Shown here: positions 9,798 through 17,087 of the stretch, one piece after another | Layout of the letters: each line of letters opens with the position of its first letter | Position numbering within the stretch: position 1 is the first letter of the stretch | Program-made: the position numbers and the translations under genes | Notes under the pieces: generated by a model | Database searches by the model: none | The model's input: only the letters and a program-made list of their open reading frames with translations | What the model was told of the DNA's origin: nothing | NCBI GenBank assembly: GCA_963776935.1 | Contig: CAVZOP010000005.1 | Coordinates: 1 to 64,000, forward strand | DNA: 64,000 nt | Source of the DNA: JALOLG01 sp963776935 | GTDB lineage: Bacteria; Actinomycetota; Acidimicrobiia; Acidimicrobiales; Ilumatobacteraceae | Direction of reading: 5' to 3'

Positions 9798-10295
9798 ATG
9801 TCGCGTGTGGCGTGCGAAGTGATCGAACGGCAACACGGGCGATACCTGCTCAGCACCGATCCGGCCCGGGTCGACGTCGACGCCGTGCACCGCTTCCTCA
9901 GCGAATCGTCGTACTGGGCACGGGGCCGGCCGTTCGACGTGCAATCGGCCGCGATCGCCAACAGCCCGCTCGTCGTCGGCGCCTACGCCAGTGCCGGGGC
10001 GGACGGCAGTGCGGGCGGACGTGCTCAGGTCGGGTTCGCGCGCATGGTCACCGACCTGGCGACGTTCGCCTGGCTGTGCGACGTGTATGTGCTCGACGAA
10101 CATCGCGGCGGCGGGCTCGGCACGGCGATGGTGCGATTGATCGTCGAGCACCCGGCCGTGAGCGGCATCCGGCTGCAGATCCTCGCCACCGCCGACGCAC
10201 ACGGGTTGTATGCGAGATTCGGCTACTCACCGCTCGCCGAGCCGGCGAGGTGGATGAGCCGGCGAGTCGCCGAGACCGGGCCCGACAACCGTTGA
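9798..10295 (+). CDS. GNAT-family N-acetyltransferase
   Basis: The 165-residue product has the GNAT core: a strand ending FARMVTDLATFAWLCDVYV, the acetyl-CoA loop HRGGGLGTAMV and the C-terminal ARFGY motif. The overall pattern resembles the small bacterial acetyltransferases that start with a YLLSTD segment. The acceptor is not identifiable. The ATG at 9798 has no good ribosome-binding site, and GTG codons a few residues downstream are alternatives. It is divergent from the molybdopterin oxidoreductase across about 90 bases. Confidence 0.8.
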   Translation: MSRVACEVIERQHGRYLLSTDPARVDVDAVHRFLSESSYWARGRPFDVQSAAIANSPLVVGAYASAGADGSAGGRAQVGFARMVTDLATFAWLCDVYVLDEHRGGGLGTAMVRLIVEHPAVSGIRLQILATADAHGLYARFGYSPLAEPARWMSRRVAETGPDNR

Positions 10296-10316
10296 CGGCG
10301 CGACCGCGCTCGGCAC

Positions 10317-10322
10317 TACCGT
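10317..10322 (+). promoter_or_regulatory. Leaderless promoter of the lactone oxidase
   Basis: TTGACG (10292-10297) and TACCGT (10317-10322) are spaced by 19 bases. TACCGT ends seven bases before the GTG at 10330. Confidence 0.5.
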
Positions 10323-10329
10323 CGCCGGC

Positions 10330-11661
10330 GTGATCTCGAAGCTGATGCCGGCGAAGTCGACCGTGCGCAACTGGGCGAGGAACCAGACCTGTATCCCCGT
10401 CGCTGTGCGGAAGCCGACGAGCACCGACGAGGTGGCGTCGATCGTCGCCGAAGCCAGCCGATCCGGTCGACGCGTCAAGGCCATCGGCGCCGGGCACTCG
10501 TTCACCGCGGCGGCGATGACCAACGGAGTGTTGCTGGCACTCGACGCGATGAACGCCGTCGAACGCGTCGACGCCTCCGCCGGGCGCGTGACGGTCCAGG
10601 CTGGGATCCGGTTGCGCGATCTCTGTGACGAGCTCGCCGCGGTGGGACTGGCGATGCCGAACCTCGGCGACATCAACGCCCAATCGATCGCCGGCGCGAT
10701 CAGCACCGCGACCCATGGCACGGGTACGGGGCTCGGCAACCTGGCAACGACGATCGTCGGGATGGAGCTCGTCGACGGGATCGGCAACGTGGTGACGTGT
10801 GACGACGCCACTGCCCGGCCCGATCTGCTGCGCGTCGCGCGTGTCGGTGTCGGTGCCCTCGGGATCATCACCAAGGTGACGATCCAGTGCGTCCCGGCGT
10901 TCGATCTCCACGCCCGCGAGACGATCGAGGTGCTCGACGAGGTGCTCGACGACTTCGACAACTTCGCGACGAGCGCCGAGCACGTCGAGTTCTACTGGAT
11001 GCCCGGAACCAGGCGTTGCCAGGTGAAACGCAACCACCGCACCACCGAACCGGCCCGCCCGCAGTCGCGGCTCGCCTATGTGCGCGACAAGTACGTCGCC
11101 GAGAACGCGGCGTTCGCCGTGGTGTGCCGGATCGGCCGGCGGTTTCCGTCGCAGGTGCCGCGGCTCTCCAAGCTCGTCGCCTCGGCCGCGTCAGAGCGTG
11201 ACCTGATCGACCGCAGCGATCGCATCTTCTGCAGCCCGCGCCGCGTCCGCTTCGTCGAGATGGAGTACGGCATCCCGGTCGCAGCGATCCCCGACGCCGT
11301 CCGGCGCATCCGCGACCTCACCACCAAGCTCTCGTTCCCGCCGCTGTTCCCGATCGAAGTACGGGTATCCGCGGCCGACGACATCCCGTTGTCCACCGGT
11401 CACGGCCGGGCGAACGGATGGATCGCCGTGCACCAGTACCACGGGGCGCCGTACGAGTCGTACTTCCAGGGTGTCGAAGCCATCATGGACGACTACGCCG
11501 GACGGCCGCACTGGGGCAAGCTGCACTACCAGTCGGCCGCGACGCTGCAGACGCGATACCCGCAGTGGGACCAGTTCGCAGCCGTCAGGGCCGAGCTCGA
11601 TCCGGGTGGGACGTTCCGCAACGAGTACCTCGACCGGGTGCTCGGGACACCGGTTCCCTAG
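10330..11661 (+). CDS. FAD-linked D-arabinono-1,4-lactone / L-gulonolactone oxidase family protein
   Basis: The 443-residue product contains the PP-loop FAD domain with GAGHSF (His56 aligns with the covalent FAD histidine of aldonolactone and alditol oxidases), the segment GAISTATHGTG and a C-terminal ALO domain ending with the family signature HWGK at 394-397. These enzymes oxidise sugar lactones or alditols with oxygen in the cytoplasm or at the membrane face. The exact substrate cannot be given. Length is normal for the family. It starts with GTG without a ribosome-binding site, directly behind a -10 box. Confidence 0.88.
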   Translation: MISKLMPAKSTVRNWARNQTCIPVAVRKPTSTDEVASIVAEASRSGRRVKAIGAGHSFTAAAMTNGVLLALDAMNAVERVDASAGRVTVQAGIRLRDLCDELAAVGLAMPNLGDINAQSIAGAISTATHGTGTGLGNLATTIVGMELVDGIGNVVTCDDATARPDLLRVARVGVGALGIITKVTIQCVPAFDLHARETIEVLDEVLDDFDNFATSAEHVEFYWMPGTRRCQVKRNHRTTEPARPQSRLAYVRDKYVAENAAFAVVCRIGRRFPSQVPRLSKLVASAASERDLIDRSDRIFCSPRRVRFVEMEYGIPVAAIPDAVRRIRDLTTKLSFPPLFPIEVRVSAADDIPLSTGHGRANGWIAVHQYHGAPYESYFQGVEAIMDDYAGRPHWGKLHYQSAATLQTRYPQWDQFAAVRAELDPGGTFRNEYLDRVLGTPVP

Positions 11662-11716
11662 GCAGAAGATCCTGCGGATGCCGGACGGATGTCCGTCGGC
11701 CGCGGGCAGGGTCCCG

Positions 11717-11722
11717 TACGAT
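11717..11722 (+). promoter_or_regulatory. Leaderless -10 box (TACGAT)
   Basis: TACGAT lies seven bases before the GTG of the DNA methyltransferase at 11730. Confidence 0.5.
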
Positions 11723-11729
11723 TCCCCGC

Positions 11730-13106
11730 GTGGACGAGCGGCGACGGACGACGACGTCGAACTTCGGCGTGAGCCGTCGGGAGTCGCACGACGCATCAGG
11801 GTTCTACGGACGGTTCGAGCCGCCGGTGCTCGACGACGACACGACCGTGCTGCCGCCCAAGCCCGTCGAGGAGCCGTTCGTGTGCGGGGATGCCCGCAAC
11901 ATGCACACGCTCGCCGAGAACTCGGTCGCCCTCGTCGTCACGTCGCCGCCGTACTTCGCCGGCAAGCAGTACGAGGAGGAGCTCGAGCGCGACGGCGTGC
12001 CCAGCTCGTACCTCGAATACCTCGAGCTGCTCGCCGACGTCTTCGCCGATTGCGTTCGCGTGCTCGAACCCGGCGGTCGGATCGCGGCCAACGTCGCCAA
12101 CCTTGGCCGCAAGCCTTACCGCAGCTTGTCGTCGGACGTCGTCCACATCCTGCAGGACCGGCTCGGGTTGCTGTTGCGTGGTGAGATCGTGTGGCAGAAG
12201 GGTGTCGGTGCGAGCGGATCGTGCGCGTGGGGGTCGTTCCGCAGTCCCACCAACCCGGTGCTGCGCGACGTGACGGAGCGGATCATCGTCGCCAGCAAGG
12301 GGCGCTTCGAGCGGGCCCGAAAAGTGGACCAGCGGCGCGCGGAGGGGTTGCCGTCGGAGAGCACGATCTCGGCCGAGGACTTCATGGCGCTGACGCTCGA
12401 TGTCTGGCAACTGCCCTCGGAGAGCGCCCGCCGAGTCGGTCATCCGGCGCCGTTCCCGGTCGAGCTCCCCGAGAAGATGATCGAGCTCTACACGTTCGCC
12501 GACGACCTGGTCCTCGACCCGTTCATGGGCAGCGGCTCGACGCTCGTCGCCGCGTCGCGTCTCGGCCGGCGGTACGTCGGCTACGACCTCGATGCCGGGT
12601 ACGTCGAGCTCGCGCGTGCCCGCGTGCTCGAGGAGGGCGATCCGGTGGACCGCTCCCACGGTGATGGCGCGTCCGGCAAGGACGTCGTCGAACGGGCACT
12701 GGAGGGGGCCGGGTTCACGATCGAGGCCCGCGACTCCAGGCTGAAGGGCACCGGCGTGGTCGTGCCGGCGGTCGTCGCCGCCGCCGACGGGCGCCGGTTC
12801 GTCATCGAGCTCGGCGGTCCGTTCGTCACCCATCGCGGCGGGTTGACGTCGACAGAGGCGGTCTGGCGCACGCTCGGACGGGCGCACGCGCTACGCGGTG
12901 CGGGCGAGCGCGTGCTCGTGCTCACGTCGGCGATCCCACGCACGCGGAGTGAGTTCGACCTGGCATTGCGGTCGGCCGGATCGGAGGCGCTGTTCGACGT
13001 GATCGACGTCTTCGATCCGGCCGCCCTCGAGCGACTCGCACGCTACGCAGGTGGTCAGGCGACGGCGTTGACCGGCTTCTGGTCGGAACCCGAACTCCAC
13101 GCCTGA
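11730..13106 (+). CDS. Beta-class DNA methyltransferase with an additional C-terminal domain
   Basis: The 458-residue protein has motif IV TSPPY at 71-75 before motif I DPFMGSGS at 263-270, the order of beta-class N6-adenine or N4-cytosine methyltransferases. The segment VWQ followed by AWGSF and the HPAPFP motif are typical of the SAM-dependent core. After about residue 310 comes a domain of roughly 130 residues (DGRRFVIELGG near 353-363, TRSEFDLAL near 405-413). This looks like an alpha/beta nuclease-like or substrate-binding fold but is unproven. No restriction enzyme or specificity gene is adjacent, so it is probably an orphan regulatory methyltransferase. The GTG start follows a -10 box directly. 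Confidence 0.85.
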   Translation: MDERRRTTTSNFGVSRRESHDASGFYGRFEPPVLDDDTTVLPPKPVEEPFVCGDARNMHTLAENSVALVVTSPPYFAGKQYEEELERDGVPSSYLEYLELLADVFADCVRVLEPGGRIAANVANLGRKPYRSLSSDVVHILQDRLGLLLRGEIVWQKGVGASGSCAWGSFRSPTNPVLRDVTERIIVASKGRFERARKVDQRRAEGLPSESTISAEDFMALTLDVWQLPSESARRVGHPAPFPVELPEKMIELYTFADDLVLDPFMGSGSTLVAASRLGRRYVGYDLDAGYVELARARVLEEGDPVDRSHGDGASGKDVVERALEGAGFTIEARDSRLKGTGVVVPAVVAAADGRRFVIELGGPFVTHRGGLTSTEAVWRTLGRAHALRGAGERVLVLTSAIPRTRSEFDLALRSAGSEALFDVIDVFDPAALERLARYAGGQATALTGFWSEPELHA

Positions 13107-13167
13107 CCGGCCGAAAATTGCCGCAGCCCAGAACGTCGGTCGACGGTTGAATGGCGTGCCGACGGCG

Positions 13168-13848
13168 CTAGGTCGTGCACTCGCCGGTGTCGACCGGTTC
13201 CGAGCTGTCGAGTCGATCGGCGACGACGAGGGCGTCGACCGACCACGCCCTGGTGTCCGCCCGCCGGCTGCGCGCCCACACGACGGCGACGGCCCGGTGG
13301 TCGACCACGACGACGCCGCCCGAGTCGCCGGGGATGATGACGGCCTCGAGCTCGTAACCGGGGCGGTCGTGGATCGTGTCGAGGTAGATGTCCTCGGCGC
13401 GGATCGTCACGACGTCGACGATGCGGACGGGCACGTTCGTCGGTTCGCCGTCGCGGTAAACGACCACGACCCCGCGATCGTTGGCGTCGGCGGTACCGAT
13501 CGGGATCGCCGGAGCGAACAGGGGGTTGATGGCGAGCACGGCGACGTCGTTGAACGGGTCGAACACGGTGACCTCGGCAGTCGTCGTTCCCGACACGGTG
13601 CGGACCTGGACGTGCTCGGCGCCGGCCACCACATGGGCTGCGGTGAGTACCCGGCCAGGCGCGACGACCAGACCGTCACCGCGGCCATCGACCGTCCCGC
13701 AGCCGGTGGTCACGATCTCGACCGCGGCGTGCATCGGAAGCGCCGGGTCGGGGTCGTCGCCACACGCCGCGAGTCCCGCCGTGACGACGAGCACGAGCGC
13801 GATGAAGCGGCCGACCCCGGCATCGGAGCCGACGCCGAGGTCACGCAT
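13168..13848 (-). CDS. Trypsin-like serine protease lipoprotein
   Basis: The 226-residue product has a signal with lipobox LAAC (Cys29), then a small chymotrypsin-fold domain with a complete triad: His72 in TAAHV, Asp101 in NDVAVL and Ser176 in GDSGG. It is expected to sit on the outer face of the membrane. Its start overlaps the stop of the upstream LacI-type regulator gene by eight bases, so the two are co-transcribed and translationally coupled. That link to a sugar regulator is unusual. The substrate is unknown; it could act in envelope quality control or peptide release. Confidence 0.85.
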   Translation of the reverse strand: MRDLGVGSDAGVGRFIALVLVVTAGLAACGDDPDPALPMHAAVEIVTTGCGTVDGRGDGLVVAPGRVLTAAHVVAGAEHVQVRTVSGTTTAEVTVFDPFNDVAVLAINPLFAPAIPIGTADANDRGVVVVYRDGEPTNVPVRIVDVVTIRAEDIYLDTIHDRPGYELEAVIIPGDSGGVVVVDHRAVAVVWARSRRADTRAWSVDALVVADRLDSSEPVDTGECTT

Positions 13849-14842
13849 GTGCGGCGCCGCTCGTCGTTCGCACCACGATCGAGGGAGGGACCACTTCCCG
13901 GCGCACCGTCGTGCGGCGCTCCAGCCGCTCCAGCAGCAGGTCGACGGCGAGTGCGCCCATCGTCGCTCGCGGCTGGTCGATCGTCGTCAATCCGATGTGA
14001 TGCAGGGCGGCAAGCGCAGTGTTGTCGAACCCGACCAGCGAGACATCTCCCGGAACCGACATCCCTTCGTCCTCGAGTCGGTCGAGGGCGCCGATCGCGC
14101 TCAGATCGTTGGCGGTGTAGATGGCGGTCGGGAACCGCCCGGCCGCGAGGAGCACCTCCACGCCATGGACACCTGCCTCCTCGGTGAAGTCGCCCGCGAC
14201 GACGCGGCACCGGTCGCCGAGACCGGCGGCGTTCATCGCCGCCAGGTAGCCCGCTTTCCGCGGCGCCGCCCCGGCGCCGCGCCCGCCGTCGATGTGGGCG
14301 ATGTCGCGATGGCCGAGACCGGCGAGGTGTCGCACCGCCAGCTCGGAGCCGAGGCGCTCGTCGGTGTTGACGGTGTCGACACGACTCGAACGCAACGGTC
14401 GGCCGACCGACACGACGGCCGTCTTGGCGCCGAGGCCATCGATGCGCCCGGCGGGAAGGCGGCATCCGGCGAGGATCATGCCGTCCACACGATGGGCGAG
14501 GAACGACTCGACGGCGCGGTCCTCGGTCGCCGCCGAACGACGGCCGTTGGCGATGATGATCTGGTACCCGGCGCCTTCGGCGGCGTCGTGGATCCCGTCA
14601 GCGATCTCCGCGAACCAGGGGTTGTGGAGATCGTTGAGCAACACGCCGAACGTCGACGTACGCCCGCTGGCGAGGTTCCGGGCGGCGAGGTTGGGCCGGT
14701 ATCCGAGTCGTTCGGCGGCCTCGCGAATGGCCGCTCGCGAACGATCACTGACCCGCGGCGACCCGCGCATGACGAGCGACACGAGCGCCCGCGACACGCC
14801 CGCCGCGGCGGCGACGTCGTCCATCGTCGGATCGTCGGCCAC
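13841..14842 (-). CDS. LacI-family transcriptional regulator of the inositol locus
   Basis: The 333-residue protein has the LacI N-terminal helix-turn-helix (MDDVAAAAGVSRALVSLVMRG), the hinge helix (YRPNLAARNLASG) and a periplasmic-binding-protein-like effector domain (residues about 62-333, FGVLLNDLHNPWF, VGFDNTAL, TTIDQP). It faces the inositol operon across a 24-bp perfect palindrome that overlaps the operon promoter. I infer that it represses the operon, and probably itself, until an inositol-derived ligand binds. The GTG at 14842 was chosen because the helix-turn-helix follows six residues later, as is usual. Translation further upstream would run through the operator. Confidence 0.9.
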   Translation of the reverse strand: MADDPTMDDVAAAAGVSRALVSLVMRGSPRVSDRSRAAIREAAERLGYRPNLAARNLASGRTSTFGVLLNDLHNPWFAEIADGIHDAAEGAGYQIIIANGRRSAATEDRAVESFLAHRVDGMILAGCRLPAGRIDGLGAKTAVVSVGRPLRSSRVDTVNTDERLGSELAVRHLAGLGHRDIAHIDGGRGAGAAPRKAGYLAAMNAAGLGDRCRVVAGDFTEEAGVHGVEVLLAAGRFPTAIYTANDLSAIGALDRLEDEGMSVPGDVSLVGFDNTALAALHHIGLTTIDQPRATMGALAVDLLLERLERRTTVRREVVPPSIVVRTTSGAAHA

Positions 14843-14870
14843 GGCGTGATTCTTACCCGGCGTCGCGTGC

Positions 14871-14898
14871 TTGACACGCTCGACGAGTGGTCTAGTGT
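14871..14898 (+). promoter_or_regulatory. Sigma-70-like promoter of the inositol operon
   Basis: TTGACA (14871-14876), a perfect -35, is followed after 16 bases by TAGTGT (14893-14898), a plausible -10. The -10 is inside the LacI operator, so binding would block transcription initiation. Confidence 0.6.
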
Positions 14899-14916
14899 TA
14901 GAGCGCTCTAACACTA
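14893..14916. promoter_or_regulatory. 24-bp perfect palindrome, LacI-type operator
   Basis: The half-site TAGTGTTAGAGC is followed immediately by its exact reverse complement, with a central GC step as in many LacI-family operators. It lies between the divergent regulator and iolE-like genes, 23 bases before the latter. Confidence 0.8.
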
Positions 14917-14938
14917 CCCGCCCGGTGGATGGATCCAG

Positions 14939-15853
14939 ATGACCAACTTGATGGACCGTGTTGCCGGCGCGCCGATCTCGTGGGGGATCTGCGAGGTTCC
15001 GGGCTGGGGCCTGCAACTGCCGGTCGACCGGGTGCTCGCCGAGGCAGCCGGGCTCGGCCTGACGGCGATGGAGCAAGGAGCGCTGGGATGGCTGCCGACC
15101 GATCCGCACGAACTGCGGTCCACCCTCGACCGGTACGGGATGTCGCTGGTGGGTGGGTTCGTCCCACTCGTCCTCCACGACCCGTCCCGCCGGCGGGAGA
15201 TGCGTGAGCGCGCCGGGCAGATCGCCGAGACGATCGCCACGGCCGGTGGTCAGCACTTCGTGACCGCTCTCGTCGCCGATCTCGACGACTGGTCGCGCCT
15301 GGCGCTCGACGCCGACGCGTGGACCACGTTGCTGACCGGCCTCGACGAGATCGACGCCGTCGTCGCCGACCACGGTGTCAGCCAGGTCCTGCACCCGCAC
15401 GTCGACACGTTGATCGAGCAGGCCGACGAGGTCGATCGGTTCCTCGAGGGGTGCGACGTTGGCCTGTGCCTCGATACCGGCCACCTCACGATCGGCGGGA
15501 GCGACCCGGTGGCAATCGCCGACCGTGAGGCCGCTCGGATCGGGCTGGTCCACCTGAAGGACGTCGACGGAGCCGCTGCCGACCGCCTGCGTCAGGGTGA
15601 GCTCGGTCTGATGGCGGCGACGCAGGCGGGACTGTTCCCACCGCTCGGCGACGGCATCGTGCCGATCGCACAGGTCATCGAGACGCTGATCCACCGGGGG
15701 TACACCGGTCGATACGTCATCGAGCAAGATGTGGCCATCACCGACGGCGTACCGCCAGTCGGAGAAGGCCCGGTGCTCGGGGTTGCAACCAGCCTCGAGT
15801 ACCTCCGATCCCTGTTGGGGACATCCGCTGGATCGGTACACAGGCCGACCTAG
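14939..15853 (+). CDS. iolE: IolE-like inosose dehydratase / sugar-phosphate isomerase-epimerase family
   Basis: The 304-residue product is an AP-endonuclease-2-type TIM barrel. It starts with APISWGIC and the GWLP segment near residue 45, has LHPHVDT (metal-ligand His), LCLDTGHL, LVHLKDVD and a C-terminal VIEQD, which are the metal-binding and barrel-closing motifs of IolE-like enzymes. In inositol catabolism IolE dehydrates scyllo-inosose to the cyclohexanetrione that IolD opens. It is the first gene after the operator-controlled promoter, and iolB, iolC, iolD and iolG follow, which supports the assignment. A related epimerase role cannot be excluded. Confidence 0.8.
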   Translation: MTNLMDRVAGAPISWGICEVPGWGLQLPVDRVLAEAAGLGLTAMEQGALGWLPTDPHELRSTLDRYGMSLVGGFVPLVLHDPSRRREMRERAGQIAETIATAGGQHFVTALVADLDDWSRLALDADAWTTLLTGLDEIDAVVADHGVSQVLHPHVDTLIEQADEVDRFLEGCDVGLCLDTGHLTIGGSDPVAIADREAARIGLVHLKDVDGAAADRLRQGELGLMAATQAGLFPPLGDGIVPIAQVIETLIHRGYTGRYVIEQDVAITDGVPPVGEGPVLGVATSLEYLRSLLGTSAGSVHRPT

Positions 15854-15894
15854 TCGGCAACCAACTCACACTCCACGAGGGGGAGAACAACACC

Positions 15895-16950
15895 ATGAAG
15901 AAATCTCGCATCGCACTGGCGTCGCTCGCGGCGTTCAGTCTGCTCGCGACAGCGTGTGGTGGTGACGACGACGGGGACGACACCGTTTCCGGAGACACCA
16001 CCACCGACGACACCAGCGGCGATACCGCTGCGCCCGGCGAGACCACGGGTGGTTCGACCGGCGACACCGTCGACGTGGTCCAAGGCGAGGACATCACGAT
16101 CGCCGTCATCACCCACGGCGACGACGGCATCTTCTGGTCGGTCGCCCAGAAGGGTGCCGAGGCCGCCGGAGCCGATCTCGGCATCACAGTGCAGTACCAG
16201 GGCGCCAACAACGACGGCCCCGGGCAGGCGCAGATGATCGACGCCGCCGTCGGCCAGGGCGTCGACGGGCTCGTCGTGTCGCTCGCCGACCCCGCTGCGC
16301 TCCAGGATTCGGTGCTCGCCGCCGTCGACGCCGGCATCCCGGTGATCACGATCAACTCCGGGTCCGACGTCTACAAGGACTTCGGCGCGATCACCCACGT
16401 CGGCCAGGACGAGTTCATCGCCGGGCAGGGCGCCGGCGAGAAGCTGGCCGCGGCAGGTGGCACCAACCTGCTGTGCGTCATGCAGGAGCAGGCCAACGTC
16501 GGCCTCGAGGCCCGCTGCGACGGCGCCGAGGACACGTTCGGTGGCGCCGTCACCCGCATCACGACGTCGGGCGATGCCGACCCGACGACTTCACAGCAGG
16601 AGATCGCGGCCGCGCTCGACGCGGACGATTCCATCGACGCCATCTTCGCCACCGGTCCGGTGGGCGCCGTGCTCGCACGCAACGCCGTCGCCGATGCCGG
16701 CCGCGAGGTCACGATCGGTTCCGTCGACCTGTCGACCGACCTGCTCGACGCCATCGAAGCCGGTGAGATCGCGTTCACCATCGACCAGCAGCAGTACCTG
16801 CAGGGGTACCTGCCGGTCGTGATGCTGTACCTGAACATCACCAACGCCAACACGACGGGTGGCGGCCAGCCGGTCTACACCGGACCTGGCTTCGTCGACT
16901 CCAGCAACGTGGCCGCGGTCAAGGATCTGGTGGCAGCGGGCACCCGCTGA
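15895..16950 (+). CDS. Sugar/inositol ABC transporter substrate-binding lipoprotein
   Basis: The 351-residue precursor has a lipobox with Cys21, then a long acidic and Thr-rich tether, and a type I periplasmic-binding fold (peripla_BP_4): ITIAVITHG, FWSVAQKGAE, QGVDGLVVSLADP, IPVITINSG, IGSVDLSTD and FTIDQQQYLQGY. The family binds ribose, xylose or myo-inositol outside the membrane and delivers it to an RbsC-like permease. The permease and ATPase genes follow, inside an inositol-catabolic operon, so myo-inositol is the most likely ligand. A strong ribosome-binding site (GAGGGGGAG) precedes the ATG. Confidence 0.9.
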   Translation: MKKSRIALASLAAFSLLATACGGDDDGDDTVSGDTTTDDTSGDTAAPGETTGGSTGDTVDVVQGEDITIAVITHGDDGIFWSVAQKGAEAAGADLGITVQYQGANNDGPGQAQMIDAAVGQGVDGLVVSLADPAALQDSVLAAVDAGIPVITINSGSDVYKDFGAITHVGQDEFIAGQGAGEKLAAAGGTNLLCVMQEQANVGLEARCDGAEDTFGGAVTRITTSGDADPTTSQQEIAAALDADDSIDAIFATGPVGAVLARNAVADAGREVTIGSVDLSTDLLDAIEAGEIAFTIDQQQYLQGYLPVVMLYLNITNANTTGGGQPVYTGPGFVDSSNVAAVKDLVAAGTR

Positions 16951-17002
16951 GCATCCGCTCGTAAACGACCGCCGCCGTGGTTGCCACGGTGGTGATCGGG
17001 AG

Positions 17003-17042
17003 GTTCGGGCCGGGGACACGCGTCGAAGTCCCCGGCCCGAAC
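17003..17042 (+). terminator. Perfect 15-bp hairpin between binding-protein and permease genes
   Basis: The arms 17003-17017 and 17028-17042 are exact inverse complements with a 10-base loop. There is no T tract. Its position, after a highly expressed binding-protein gene and before the permease, suggests an attenuator or a 3' mRNA stabiliser that keeps binding protein in excess. Confidence 0.65.
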
Positions 17043-17087
17043 ACGTTCTCAGTACATTCGTCGCACACAGCAGGTCGAGGGGGGACC

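Noticed and set aside
11670..11700. Possible hairpin GCCGGACGGA/TCCGTCGGC between the lactone oxidase and methyltransferase
   Set aside because: Imperfect pairing with almost no loop; not convincing as a terminator.
14843..15841. N-terminal extension of the LacI regulator across the intergenic region and iolE-like gene
   Set aside because: It would translate through the operator and antisense to iolE; the helix-turn-helix starts right after the GTG at 14842.
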